From Harmothoe impar (taxonomy: Eukaryota > Annelida > Polychaeta > Phyllodocida > Polynoidae), in NCBI GenBank assembly GCA_947462335.1, contig OX381721.1, forward strand, positions 33,964,303-34,028,302: a DNA stretch of 64,000 bases. The letters run 5' to 3'. The position numbers and the translations under genes are program-made. Positions 22,838 through 33,144 of the stretch are shown one piece after another (the first letter of the stretch is position 1; every line of letters begins with the position of its first letter). Under the pieces are notes generated by a model. That model was not told where the DNA came from. It saw nothing but the letters and a program-made list of their open reading frames with translations, and did not search any database.

Positions 22838-23528
22838 GGGCACTCCATACCCGGGCTCTATGCCCAAGCTGGCCCCACCTCGACCTCTTTTCCCGAGCGT
22901 CATCGCTGGCACCAAAAGTTGCTGGTTAAAGTAGTTCTGATGCGCTTGGTACTGTGGTATTTAGAAGTGTAGATGGGTACCGCATAGGGATCCCCCCAAC
23001 ATACATGGGGGAAGTGACGCGGCCCCTCAGATACCAGCGATGTCGCTCGGATGCATCTGAGGACGAGTTGGGGCCAGCTTGCTCCATGCCTTGTCACCAT
23101 GTGTGAACGGGCATAAACTTTACATTTTTCATTGGAAATTGAGCAGAAAATATATCTTAATCAAGGGGACCCTGTAACTAGACCCTTATCACTTTTAAGA
23201 ACAATTTAACTTTATTTGGCATTTTGTTATATCACAATAACATAAAGTCCTTTTAACAAATGTGTTATCGGGTATCCTGAATCATTATTTTTTTAAAGTA
23301 TTCCAATTACATGTTTATCAATATTGATTGACGTGGCCATTGGAGAATTTACTAAATAATGGGCAATCACTCAACATTATAGCGAAAGAGTGCAAAGACT
23401 TTCCCTGGTGAACTCTAAAATAATTTCAAAATTTACACCTTTCCCTCCAACATTGTCTAACAAAGCACTGGTTCGTACCTAGGATACAAAGTTGGACCCT
23501 TTCCGTTGAAATCGTGTTCACACATGGT
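22838..23528. repeat. Composite dispersed repeat, copy C
   Basis: Begins GGGGCACTCCATACCCGG, then GCTGGCACCAAAAG, GGGTACCGCATAGGGATCCC and GGATGCATCTGAGGA, then the G-run family body, ending TTGAAATCGTGTTCACACAT. The module order matches 17744-18465. Confidence 0.6.
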
Positions 23529-24420
23529 AACTAAATCTGGGGAGCCCGCCCCCCTCCCTATTCTGCCCCATTTAACTTATTGCATCATGGGTAGGATCCT
23601 GAGAGTAGTGCATTGGATGTGGCTCCAGATGGGTCAAAAGCGACCTGGCAACCTGGGCTGTATTGAAGGCGACTTTCGACCTTTGGCAATAATTTAAGAT
23701 TGAAAATAGGATAAAGAGTCTAAAAGAGCAATTTTGTGACCTGAACACCTTAGTTTCCGCAACTTTCCGACCTCACGGGGGTCCCCTCTGAATTTCTAAC
23801 AGTCAATTCAATAGGAGGAGATTTGGTGGTTGGACAGCAGGCAATCAGACTTGACATAGTGATAGCCTTTAGTTTTAGAGAAGCACTCAGCAACACAGAC
23901 CTCAGCTTGGAGAGTGAGTAGGCTATAAGGTACCATAGGAAGGTGTGCAACTCAAAGTCCATGATCATCTTTGCACAACTTTACAGAGAGGTAGTGTACA
24001 CATCATACACTAGGTGGCACTACCTCTAATAGTGAAGGGTTCCCTGATCTAATCTTACCTGGTTTTCTCTAAATGCGATGCATTTATAAGTATAGGAATG
24101 ATTTCATAAGCTACACACATATTTGTATGGACATTATGAACATTAATACGTTCTTCAAATGAAAAATAAAAATCAACCCCAAATTAGCTCCTGACCCTAA
24201 TAGCCTGTTTGGTAGATCTAATAGTCAGATTCCCTACAGTAGAACACAGTGGGATGACAAAAACTTTACTTTGGCTGCCAATACACGCCCATGACCCTCC
24301 CACTACTCCCCCTCCCTTTTAGTATTGTAGCTCTAACTACTAGCTTAGATTTGCACCTACTTTCGGGTTTTGGGCATAACGGTCAAGAGAATCTAGCGTA
24401 TTCTGTGCATAGTCTGTGCA

Positions 24421-25160
24421 CTGCCTGACTCTCAGTTGAGGGTAGTTTTAGCTGCCTGACTCTCAGGTGAGGGTAGTTTTAGCGACAATGACTCTCACTT
24501 TTCTGAGGGTGCATATCTTCCAAGGGAATGGGGCTAGAGTAATCAAAATAGGTTCAAAGGAAGGGGAATGTAGTCTAACACACAGAAAAGTAAAGGGGTC
24601 AACTGTGTCTCCCACGGGGCTCTGGTAAAATAGAGAGTCAAACAGCTAATGACTCTGCTTAAATAAAGGGCCAACACTGGGTTGACACTGATAGTGGAGA
24701 GTCAACTCAAGCTGACCCTTCATATAAGCAAAGTCATTAGCTGCTTTCTGCAGAAGTACCGACATACAGGCAAATATCAGCTATAATAGATGGGTCAAGG
24801 GCCATTCTAGTGAGGGTCAGACTATGCTAGACCTTCAATAGCAGGCTGGACTTTTGCAAAATTGTTTGAAAGTCTGGCCATGCTGGATCTTCATGCCAGA
24901 GTCTGACAATGCTGGACTCTTTCAGGCTGAAAGAGACTCTCCCCAGAGTCCAGCATTGCCAGACTCTGGCATGAGGATCCAGCCTAGCCAGACTCTCAAT
25001 CATTTTTGGGTGAGTAGAAGCTCTAGTTAAAGGTCCAGCATAGCCTGACCCTCACTAATATGGCCCTTGATCCATCTACAGCTGATTTATTGTAGTCGAG
25101 CAGTGCATGAGAGTGCTAATGGCGACATTGGCTGACGTTCATATTTGCCTGGGTGAAACC
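24421..25160. repeat. Composite of three palindromic modules
   Basis: In order: a partial copy of the perfect hairpin (24431-24515, containing GTGAGGGTAGTTTTAGCGAC and ACTCTCACTTTTCTGAGGG); the GAGTCAAC palindrome (24575-24745); and the AGTCCAGCAT palindrome (24786-25155), whose CTGGACTCTTTCAGG / CCTGAAAGAGACTC-like arms pair. All three also occur separately at 12.9, 14.9 and 15.4 kb. Confidence 0.65.
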
Positions 25161-25769
25161 ATTTCACCTATTGCCTATACTACAGTGTCTGCTGGTGGTT
25201 GAACTACATCACCTGTGCATAACATCTCAGCGTAGAAAATCTTTTGTGAACAATTTTATTTATCTTACAATTTTTATTGAGAGACATGATACAAATTATG
25301 CAAATATTGGCATATCTAGAATCAAATTAAAGCATTTAGTGACAATAATCCAAAGGGCTAGAATTTCCATACGTTTTGCAGAATGATATACTCTTGAGTC
25401 CTAGACAGACTTCCTGATAATACTATTGCAAGTTATCAAATGTGTTTCATCTGCAGTCTGAAATATTTGATGCATGAGGGATATATATATTTAACAAGAA
25501 TATGGGAGGGTCATTCATCGATACCCCCAAATCCATAAACCAATATTTACAGAATTCTGATTATCATTTTGTCAAGATCGTTATATCAATACACCCTTTT
25601 ATACAAGTAAAATGATAATCTATGCTTCTAAAATTGAAAGTCTCTTTCAAGAAGATTTTAATTTCTAGATTAGCATTGCAATAAATTTGTATCATTAAGT
25701 CAGACAAAAAAAGTGATAATCGAGATATAAATTGGATATCAATGACAGTCCTACTTGAAGACGACATAA
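25161..25769. other. Non-coding, A/T rich
   Basis: No supportable gene. Contains a block (GCAAATATTGGCATATCTAG, AATCAAATTAAAGC) resembling the interior of the TTTCTCATCAC element family. Confidence 0.45.
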
Positions 25770-26013
25770 GGCAGTGGTCATTTTTTAACAACAAGGCGGG
25801 GGGGAGTGGTCGGTCGATTTTTGCCATACCCCCCCTGGCCAGGTTGAAATTGAGCACTGCCGACCCCTTTGACCTGTGCAGGCTTTTTTTGCTAAAAAGG
25901 GTCCCCCTCAAGAGGGGTCCAAATATTTTCATCCCCCCCCTTCAAGAGGTCCAACCTTTTTGGTTCACCCCCCAAATCCACCAACCCCCCCCCCCCCCCC
26001 CATGACCACTCCC
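25770..26013. mobile_element. Harbinger-like MITE with G/C runs, copy 2
   Basis: GGCAGTGGTCATTTTTTAAC plus AACAAGG faces CATGACCACTCCC. TSD is TAA (25767-25769 and 26014-26016). The interior includes TTTTTTGCTAAAAAGGGTCC and long C runs. Non-coding. Confidence 0.8.
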
Positions 26014-26220
26014 TAAAAGCGATGTGATGATTGGCCAGCAGCATAAAGAGTCCAGATAATATGCATGCATCACACTTTCCACATTCCCTGTACAACTGTA
26101 CCCCGAGAAGATCCTCCAGACACCTAATTTGCGTGGGAGGAGGGGGACCTTTCTTGACTAAGTTTCTTTTTAAACTTTTAAACCCTTGATATTTCATACT
26201 GGGATTATAGATCTACATCA

Positions 26221-26488
26221 TACACTCAAAAAATAAACTTGTCTCCAGACTCTTCAAAGTGACGGTCATAAAATAAAGGAGTCAAAAACTTGTCTAAGTG
26301 ACAAGGAAGCGGGTCTTCTAGCTGGAGATTGAAGACCCACTTGGTATGTGCCAGCCCAAAACCTGACATTTGCCAGCTCCAGATTCTATTTGTGGGATGG
26401 TAACCTGATACGTTAGACAACTTTTGACTCGTTTATTTTATGACAGTCACTTCGACGAGTCTGGAGACGAGTTTACTTTTTCAGTGTA
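26221..26488. mobile_element. Complete TIR element 'TACACT-AAAAA-TAAAC'
   Basis: The left TACACTCAAAAAATAAACTT plus GTCTCCAGACTC, AAGTGACGGTCATAAAATAA is inverted on the right with few mismatches over about 58 bp, ending TTTTTCAGTGTA. Central GATTGAAGACCCACTTGG pairs with GTCTTCTAGCTGGAG. It ends 100 bp downstream of the GPCR stop codon. Confidence 0.8.
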
Positions 26489-26588
26489 CGGGAGTGCGCC
26501 CACAGCACATGTGATTACTACCTCGATGTAAAGGCAGATAAATTGACTCAGAAATAAAGATAAATGTTTTAAAAAAAATCTATTAGTA

Positions 26589-27641
26589 TCACAGGACTGT
26601 TTCTGACACTGTTGGACATCTGCTTTGTGTATTCCTTGCCGTTTTACGTTTTTTACGACATCGCAGAAGATGAACAAAATGTTGTCTAAAGACTGACCCA
26701 GTCAGGCAATACAACAAAAAGTTTATACAATAGTTGATGTAAAGAAGTTTGTATACTATATCAACAACAGTATTTGGCACTTTAATAAAACGTGCACCAA
26801 CTTGTTCAGATAATGACACACAAAAAAGACAAACTACAATAGGTAAAGTGGTTATGATAAAGACACCACTCACAACTAACATTGTCAATGTAAGCTTTGT
26901 ATCAGCTGAAGGCTTTTTCCCATGTTGAGCTCTGAACCGTCTTTGCAAATGGATCCTTTTAATTATCTTAAAATTTGATATTGATATTATGAAGAAGGGT
27001 ATGATGCTATACAACAATGCACGTATGACAACATAGACAGTTTGAAGTGTAACTGCAGATCCTAAAGCATAACATATATATTTGCTATCTCTGAATTCGA
27101 TTTTGCTTGTAAATATAATTGGAACAGTAATTATCCCTATTATAACCAATAGAGATGAGATGGCAAAGAATAGCTTCCTTTTTGTGCAATAAATATGTGC
27201 CTTCAATTGATAAAATACAGCAATGAAGCGTTCAATCGAAATGACCGCAATTAACCAAGAGGAAACAGTAGAAGCCACATTGGTTATAAAGTTGAGGACC
27301 TTGCAAACCCAAATCATTGATGAAAATGGAAGTAAGGTATAAACTCCATCTTGCTTTAGAATCTGAGTGAAAAGTGTTATATTATCAGCTATAGCTAGAA
27401 CCAGCAGCAGGACCATGAAGACAGATGTCTTCATGAGGGAGCCGTGTGTAATCACAATGACAATGTGGGTGTTCATTACCATTCCAATACTGCATAACAC
27501 AAGAGATCCAATGATATTAGAAATCAGCAAAGCAGATATTGACCTATCTGAGGTGTTCATGTAGGTGGTAATGTTCTCATAGAATGTGAAATTATCCTGA
27601 TGAGATTTGTTTCCCATGATATCCTCCATTCTGATGTACAC
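26589..27641 (-). CDS. Class A (rhodopsin-like) GPCR, single exon, peptide-receptor-like
   Basis: Intact 350-residue seven-transmembrane receptor in one exon. Visible: N-terminal N-glycosylation sequons at N11, N17, N23 and N29; TM1 N57; TM2 LAIAD with D86; disulphide cysteines C113 (start of TM3) and C190 (ECL2); TM3 end E137-R138-F139 in place of DRY; TM5 P215; a basic third loop (about 225-249); TM6 FIITTLP ending at P267; TM7 N303-YCIN-FLLY; helix-8-like basic tail. Departures from the family norm are ERF, absence of the TM6 tryptophan (T265) and F308 in place of the TM7 proline. Signalling through G proteins at the plasma membrane is family knowledge. The ligand is unknown, and a peptide ligand is inference. 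The first Met is used; M5 or M9 are equally possible. Closely flanked by MITEs on both sides. Lack of introns fits lineage-expanded invertebrate receptors or retrocopies. Confidence 0.93.
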   Translation of the reverse strand: MYIRMEDIMGNKSHQDNFTFYENITTYMNTSDRSISALLISNIIGSLVLCSIGMVMNTHIVIVITHGSLMKTSVFMVLLLVLAIADNITLFTQILKQDGVYTLLPFSSMIWVCKVLNFITNVASTVSSWLIAVISIERFIAVFYQLKAHIYCTKRKLFFAISSLLVIIGIITVPIIFTSKIEFRDSKYICYALGSAVTLQTVYVVIRALLYSIIPFFIISISNFKIIKRIHLQRRFRAQHGKKPSADTKLTLTMLVVSGVFIITTLPIVVCLFCVSLSEQVGARFIKVPNTVVDIVYKLLYINYCINFLLYCLTGSVFRQHFVHLLRCRKKRKTARNTQSRCPTVSETVL

Positions 27642-27672
27642 TTTGTCACTGTTCTTTACCAGATAAATGCTG

Positions 27673-27714
27673 CAACTTAGTTGAAGAACTAAGGTAACTT
27701 AGTTGAAGAACTAA
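27673..27714. repeat. 22-bp direct duplication upstream of the GPCR
   Basis: AACTTAGTTGAAGAACTAAG occurs twice in tandem immediately before the MITE at 27715 and about 30-70 bp upstream of the GPCR start. It could influence the proximal promoter; no TATA box is evident. Confidence 0.8.
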
Positions 27715-27950
27715 GGGAGTGCTCATTTTTTAACAACCGGGGAGGTTGGTGGATTTGGGGGGGATCAAAAAAATTGCCCCCCCCCCCTTTTTAGTGAAGA
27801 AGCCTAGGCATTACAATAGCTCAAAGGGGTCGGCTGCACTCAATTTCAACTTGCCTGTCGACCCCTCCCGTGGGGGGGATGAAAATAAATTCGTCCCGCC
27901 CGCACAAAAATCTACCGACACCCCCCTGTTATTAAAAATGAATCACTCCC
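27715..27950. mobile_element. Harbinger-like MITE with G/C runs, copy 3
   Basis: GGGAGTGCTCATTTTTTAAC plus AACCGGGG faces CTGTTATTAAAAATGAATCA plus CTCCC. TSD is TAA (27712-27714 and 27951-27953). It lies directly upstream of the GPCR on its 5' side and could contribute regulatory sequence. Confidence 0.85.
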
Positions 27951-28304
27951 TAAGTCAGTTGTTGAATAATCTTAGAGCATAATCAACAATGGAAAAGAAC
28001 AGCTGAGGTAAATAGACATTTGTCTTCTCAGCATTGTCATATTTCATGTCTGAGATAGATTTTGCTGGACTGTATGTACTTCATTGTTTGCTTATGATAC
28101 AATGTCCTCTTAGGGAGCAAGGTAAATTGATGGATATTGATGCTTCCTTGGAAACATGATGCTGAATATTGATGATACCTCAAATTCTTGCTTATAAGCC
28201 TGACCTTACAAATAGATAGGCTGCACCCGCACCTTACAAGCCAAACAGGGTATATCAAAATGGCTGCTGCCTATACCCGCGGTCTGAGGAGCCCTGCGTG
28301 AGGT

Positions 28305-28731
28305 TATGGCTGTGTCTCACGAAATCGGGCCATTGTGGTCGTCTTTGAATACAGTTAAGAAATTAAAGCACAAGAATTGTATTATGTGTTAGTACTAACT
28401 GTTTTCTGTATACCTATGTAATTAAAGGTTATTTCCTGACCTATTTTACAACATATTATTCAATTTATTTTGTACAACGCTACACAATTTTCTACAAAAC
28501 ATGTAGGAATATATCACCATATTTCATCATTTACATTACCTATATTTTTTCCAATATCTTTATCTCCTTCTGCCCTATCTTAACTATTTCATGCCAAACC
28601 GGTCAAAGATGGCAGCTGGGCAAAGATGGCACCTGGTCAAAGATGGCACCTGGTCAAAGATGGCACCTGGTCAAAGATGGTACCTGGTCAAAGACGAAAA
28701 CATTTGCCCAATCTTGTGAGACACAGCCTTA
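28305..28731. mobile_element. 17-bp-subrepeat foldback element, copy 2
   Basis: Left TATGGCTGTGTCTCACGAAA plus TCGGGCC; right terminus TTGTGAGACACAGCCTTA. The right arm holds five consecutive AAGATGGCACCTGGTCA units (28601-28695). The left arm keeps about one unit (CGTCTTTGAATA), so the arms have become unequal in repeat number. Confidence 0.8.
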
Positions 28732-29690
28732 TCTTCTATGGGATTCAGCCCTAAGGACAACAGAAGAGCATCACGCAGCCAGGGTACCACACTCAGGCTG
28801 TTTGTATAGCTTCAATGTAACTGGTATTTAGAGCCACTCTATTTATAAGGTAAAACATTTAGTTTAGCTTTGAGGTTGAGAGTGATGATGGACTGAGCAG
28901 TTTGTACATTGCTAACTATGTGCTGCCACTGTCTATGACCAAACATATGGTACAGTAGGGTCATCTAGGGTTGAGAGATGATTAGAGTCTAGCTCTGTTG
29001 TACCTTATGCTATATCATCTACTCCAGGTATAAGCATGGTGCTCAGTTAAATCATGTTGTGGGATATATCTCAATTGTTGAGGAAATTACTGTCAGTTTG
29101 GATAGACGCTTGTGGACCTCTCTGTATGCGAGGATTTCATATAGTCCAACAGGACCCAATTTTTAAACATGGCTAAGTGCGCACTAATAACCAAAAACAA
29201 ATTTTGGATCATTTTTAGTGAGACTTAGTGGAGTGGTACTTGAGCTGTGCTAAGTCTTCTTTTGGGGCTCTCCTGTCAAAGGAGGTGAGAAAATCAACTT
29301 TCAAGTTTCAAATAAATGCTGTCACAAACTGGGTCAGTGACATGTACAACGTACCCCAAAGCCAAAACTTAACATTTTCATGAAGAATGAATCTAGCCTT
29401 ATCTCGAAAATAATTCCGCTAAATAAACACATTTATGTAAGTTTTCACTGATTTCATGCTAAAGACGGTGGTTGCCAAGTTCTTAAGTCTGACTTATTAA
29501 AGAGTTTATGTGAGCTATGAGAGCTCACTTAAGCTCAAGTATAGACTTAGGCTAAGTGTAGACGTAAAATGTATAAAAGTGAGCACTTAAGACTAGAAGT
29601 CTTAAATTTGGCTCAGAACTTGTTACCAGCATGCCTCATACTTGGGATTGAAACACGAAAAATAGTTGCCTTCATTTTCTCTCAACAGTC
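28732..29690. other. Non-coding stretch upstream of the LTR element
   Basis: No gene recognised. Contains several AAGT/CTTAAG-type dyads near 29480-29620 but no clear element boundaries. Confidence 0.45.
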
Positions 29691-29827
29691 TGTTATGTCT
29701 GTGCCTATCCTGGTATTTCCTTTTTGGCTCAATTAATGGGAATCTACTCAGAGAACAACAAACACGTGCGTTACGGTAGTTCCCGCCGGAAGTCATCTAT
29801 TCAGAATGTTGCAATGGGTATACAACA
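29691..29827 (-). repeat. 3' LTR (137 bp)
   Basis: TG...CA ended LTR, identical to 34640-34776 except three substitutions. Unusually short for a gypsy LTR. Confidence 0.96.
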
Positions 29828-29838
29828 TCTCCTTTCGT
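29828..29838 (-). other. Polypurine tract
   Basis: On the minus strand AACGAAAGGAGA lies directly before the 3' LTR, the expected plus-strand primer position. Confidence 0.8.
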
Positions 29839-29863
29839 TGGGAAAGACAAGATATGATTATAC

Positions 29864-30058
29864 AGTCAAGTGTCATAAACATGAACAATCAAAATGTCAA
29901 ATATACTACCTTTGCTTTGAGAATAGATATATGTCAGTTAGAACACCTTACAATAAAACTGTCAAATGTCATACACACATGAACAATCAAAATGTCAAAT
30001 ATACTACCTTTGCTTTGGGAATAGATATATGTCAGTTAGAACACCTTACAATAATACT
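29864..30058. repeat. Direct duplication in the retrotransposon 3' untranslated region
   Basis: Two units of about 97 bp sharing AACAATCAAAATGTCAAATA, CTACCTTTGCTTTG and CAGTTAGAACACCTTACAAT, with few differences. It lies between the pol tail and the PPT, inside the element. Confidence 0.9.
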
Positions 30059-30106
30059 AGATATATCATCAACTGTTCATGTCCGATATCACCATATGTC
30101 CCAACC

Positions 30107-30718
30107 TTAGCCCATGTCATAGCCTCCAAATTTCTTGGGCAGGGCTGTCGCTCGACCAGCACGTGTGACATATGGTCCACCCGAGCTCTGACTAGCAGGT
30201 GGGGTGAAGCTAGGCCTGACGGGACTTGGTGGGAGTATGAGACGGGGTGGACTGGGTGCATTACGCGCAATGGGAGATACAGGTGGGTCAGGACGAGGTG
30301 GACTGGGTTGGTTTGGACGAGGAGGACTGGGGTTTCCGACAGCTTGTACTGGTGGCACATTCACTACTTCAGGTGCCCGCTGGAGTGGTCTTGGCCAGTC
30401 GACCTGTTGTGGCTCTGGGTTGAATATGTCTCTCTCCCTTGTCTTCAATATATCATGTCGGTTTCCTCTCCAGATGTTCCCCGTCTCCGCCTCCAAGTTA
30501 TATGACCTTGGCTGGAGCGGCTGCCGCGCATCTGGGAGAAGTCTAGCTGGTCTCCACTGATCCCCTACTCTCACCCTGATGGTGTCTCCAGATCTGAGAT
30601 CTTCAAGAGCCCTCGTGCCTGGGTTGTACTGTAACCTTGCCCTTTCTCTGTTGTCTCTCAGTGTCTGACCGACCTTACCTGGGTCCACAACTTTTGGCTC
30701 CAAAAGCTTGTTGCTCAC
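30107..30718 (-). CDS. pol: Pol C-terminal proline-rich tail, frameshifted from integrase
   Basis: 203 residues, in a different frame from integrase. It begins within the TGCGGTGAGC context where integrase terminates; the frame change is one net base. The sequence has an SH3-like barrel-type segment (GDTIRVRVGDQWRPARLL) and then a PSPPRP-rich region, ending GRATALPKKFGGYDMG. This is the usual end of metazoan gypsy polyproteins after the integrase core. The apparent first codon is GTG, so it is not an independent gene but a displaced part of pol. Confidence 0.85.
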   Translation of the reverse strand: MSNKLLEPKVVDPGKVGQTLRDNRERARLQYNPGTRALEDLRSGDTIRVRVGDQWRPARLLPDARQPLQPRSYNLEAETGNIWRGNRHDILKTRERDIFNPEPQQVDWPRPLQRAPEVVNVPPVQAVGNPSPPRPNQPSPPRPDPPVSPIARNAPSPPRLILPPSPVRPSFTPPASQSSGGPYVTRAGRATALPKKFGGYDMG

Positions 30719-31557
30719 CGCAGCTTGGTTGCAGTTCTCCTGCCGAACAGTTTCTGTGCAGGCGAGCCGGACTCCGGGGTCTTTGGTGCATTTCGAAAGT
30801 TCAATAGTGCCAGATGTATCTTAGTGCGGTCGCCTCCCACTTTCTCCATCATGTGACGAACTGTCTGGTTCGCACGTTCAACCATCCCATTGGTTTGGTG
30901 ATGGTAAGGACTGGTAGTGACATGCGTGAACTGCCATGTTGCAGCAAATTCACGGAAGCCACGGCAGGCAAACTGCGGTCCATTGTCTGTCAGTAGTTTG
31001 TCTGGCTTCCCGTGCACCGCAAGGATTCTAGCCAGTTTCTCCTGGACTGTCGAACTGTGCGTATTTTCTCTCAGCTCCTCTATCTCGATGAATCCAGAAT
31101 AATAATCAATCACTACAAGGAACATCGAACCTACACAATTGAGTAAATCAGCTGCTATCACCTTCCATGGTCCAGTGGGTACCTCGCTCGGATTCAGTGG
31201 CTCCTTCTGTTGCTGGTTGCGGTTTTCCTGGCAACTTGCACACTTGCTCACAGTATCTTCAATCTGAGCGTTCATACCCGGCCAATACAGAACATCACGG
31301 GCAAGTTGCTTGGAACGCACTATGCCCAAATGACCTTCATGGATAACTTTCAGCATGTCACTTCTCATGGCTATCGGTATTACCACTCTATCTCCTTTGA
31401 ATACAATACCATCCAGCACTGCAATTTCATCTATCGAGTCAAAATACTTTCTTATGTCTGGATCCAGCGCATTTCGATGCTGAGGCCACCCAACTCGCAC
31501 AATCTGTCTCACTTTCTCTAGTTCTGGATCCATCTGCGAGGCCTCCTCTAGTTCCTT
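30715..31557 (-). CDS. pol: Integrase region of gypsy pol
   Basis: Open in the pol frame after a TAA at 31558-31560. HHCC zinc finger (HEGH, then CASC) precedes the catalytic core with D in IAADLL, D in TDNGPQF and E in NGMVERANQ, the D,D-35-E triad. It ends prematurely at FGRRTATKLR then TGA, where the frame shifts into 30107-30718. Family role: inserts element cDNA into the host genome. An internal Met (31533) could start a separate product, but related elements encode this as part of pol. Confidence 0.93.
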   Translation of the reverse strand, partial: KELEEASQMDPELEKVRQIVRVGWPQHRNALDPDIRKYFDSIDEIAVLDGIVFKGDRVVIPIAMRSDMLKVIHEGHLGIVRSKQLARDVLYWPGMNAQIEDTVSKCASCQENRNQQQKEPLNPSEVPTGPWKVIAADLLNCVGSMFLVVIDYYSGFIEIEELRENTHSSTVQEKLARILAVHGKPDKLLTDNGPQFACRGFREFAATWQFTHVTTSPYHHQTNGMVERANQTVRHMMEKVGGDRTKIHLALLNFRNAPKTPESGSPAQKLFGRRTATKLR

Positions 31558-32025
31558 TTACTTGCTCTCACTGAATACCGCTGCACCTCTGACCTCTGAA
31601 GTGTAGACATTGAAATAGTTTACCTCTTTCATTATACCGTCACATGTCTCTGGTAAATACGCTCGACTTAGAGCATCCGCTACCGGGATGTCCTCCCCTG
31701 CTTTTCCAATCAACTGGAAGGACTGATGCTGCAATGTCATCCCCATCTTTTGCAGGCGCAGTGGGACAAGATGGAGGGGTGTCTCTATGATCCTTACAAG
31801 AGGCAGATGGTCTGTCTCCACCGTGACGTCTGTCCTCCAATATACATACGAGTGAAATTTCTTGAAAGAAAACACAATCGCTAACAGTTCCTTTTCTATC
31901 TGAGCAAACGCATATTCTGCATTTGTTAGTGCCTTTGAGGCATATGCTACTGGCCTGTCACCCTGCATTAGCACGGCCCCCAGTCCTGACTGCGATGCAT
32001 CACATGAGATTGTTATGGGCTCTTC
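31558..32025 (-). CDS. pol: RNase H region of gypsy pol
   Basis: Same frame as RT but after an in-frame TAA (about 32026-32028). Shows CDASQSGLGAVL with the first catalytic Asp, EKELLAIVF with Glu, TDHLPL and the typical connection motif ADALSRA. It stops at SESK followed by TAA, which again separates it from integrase. Degrades the RNA strand of the RNA:DNA hybrid. First Met is at 31974, inside the domain, so independent translation would lose the catalytic Asp. Confidence 0.92.
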   Translation of the reverse strand, partial: EEPITISCDASQSGLGAVLMQGDRPVAYASKALTNAEYAFAQIEKELLAIVFSFKKFHSYVYWRTDVTVETDHLPLVRIIETPLHLVPLRLQKMGMTLQHQSFQLIGKAGEDIPVADALSRAYLPETCDGIMKEVNYFNVYTSEVRGAAVFSESK

Positions 32026-33111
32026 TTAGCTATAATATCTCAGGACTGGAGCACTTGTCATCATCCTTTTCAGTTCCTCAAACGCCTGCCGGTGTTCCTC
32101 TTCCCAATGGAATACAAAGTCTCTGGCATTGCTCTCCTTGATCAGTTGTCGAAGCGGCTCTGTCACCGATGACAGGTTTGGGAGGAACTTACAGGTATAT
32201 GTGACCATCCCAAGAAGACTCTGTACATTGGCAATGGACTTTGGCTCTGGCATTTCTCCAACCGCTCTCACCTTCTCTTCACTAATCTTCACCCCCTCTG
32301 CAGTCAGCTTGTGCCCAATGTATTCCACTTCATCTGTACATAGCTTCGTCTTCCTTGGGTTTAGCTTCAGGTTGCGGTCACGACACAGCTGTAACACCAG
32401 AGCCAGTCTCTCGTTATGTTTATCTAGAGTTGGAGCATGAATCAAAATGTCGTCCATTATGATCTCAACACCCTCAATATCGCAGAACATCTCACTCATC
32501 GCTCGCTGGTATATCTCTGGTGCTGAACAAATGCCCATCGGCAGACGCAGATACCTGTACCGGCCAAACAGTGTGTTGAAAGCCGTTAGGTGCTGCGATT
32601 CCTTCGTCAGTTCTATCTGGAAGTAGCCCATATTCGCATCCAGAACCGTGAAAAACTTTGACTTATCCGTTCTTGTCGTCACCTCGTCAATGGTACACAT
32701 TGGATGATATTCACGAAGCAGTGCCTTGTTCAAGTCTTTCGGGTCAATTGTTATTCGTATATCCTTACTTGGACCAGATGACTTCTTGTCTACCACATGT
32801 AGTGCACTGCACCACGCTGTCGGCTCATCCACAGGCACTTTCTCGATGATACCCAAACACTCGAGTTCTTTGAGTTTAGCACGTGTAGGCATGCGCAAAG
32901 CTGCCGGAATGGGACGGGGAGGGTGGGCAACAGGCTTCGCTTCTGGGTCACATATCAAATCATATTTACCTGGAATCTTACCAACACCCTGAAACACATC
33001 TTTAAACTGACCATACACATCACTTGCAGATTTTGGGACAGAATCAACCACATCAACCCTTTTTACCAAGTTCATCCGCACACTGTCCTTCTCCGATAGA
33101 ATGTTCGGCAC
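32026..33111 (-). CDS. pol: Reverse transcriptase region of gypsy pol
   Basis: In frame with gag-protease upstream but after a TAA at 33145-33147. Contains fingers/palm motifs: EPTAWCSALHVV, LDANMGYFQIEL (first catalytic Asp), LPMGICSAPEIYQ, the active-site box IIMDDILIH (X-M-D-D), LNPRKTKLC, then the thumb/connection block SLLGMVTYTCKFLPNLS. Frame continues openly upstream to the TAA. Copies the genomic RNA into cDNA. Terminates RYYS-TAA immediately before RNase H. Confidence 0.95.
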   Translation of the reverse strand: MPNILSEKDSVRMNLVKRVDVVDSVPKSASDVYGQFKDVFQGVGKIPGKYDLICDPEAKPVAHPPRPIPAALRMPTRAKLKELECLGIIEKVPVDEPTAWCSALHVVDKKSSGPSKDIRITIDPKDLNKALLREYHPMCTIDEVTTRTDKSKFFTVLDANMGYFQIELTKESQHLTAFNTLFGRYRYLRLPMGICSAPEIYQRAMSEMFCDIEGVEIIMDDILIHAPTLDKHNERLALVLQLCRDRNLKLNPRKTKLCTDEVEYIGHKLTAEGVKISEEKVRAVGEMPEPKSIANVQSLLGMVTYTCKFLPNLSSVTEPLRQLIKESNARDFVFHWEEEHRQAFEELKRMMTSAPVLRYYS

Positions 33112-33144
33112 ATTTGGGCCATCAAGAACCTCACACTTTATGTC

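Noticed and set aside
26447..26677. 76-codon minus frame overlapping the GPCR 3' end
   Set aside because: Out-of-frame shadow of the GPCR C-terminus.
28601..28695. Short-spacer CRISPR-like repeat
   Set aside because: Contiguous 17-bp tandem units without spacers, in the arm of a foldback element.
29724..30505. Plus frames of 128 and 179 codons
   Set aside because: Antisense shadows of the gypsy LTR, 3' untranslated duplication and pol tail.
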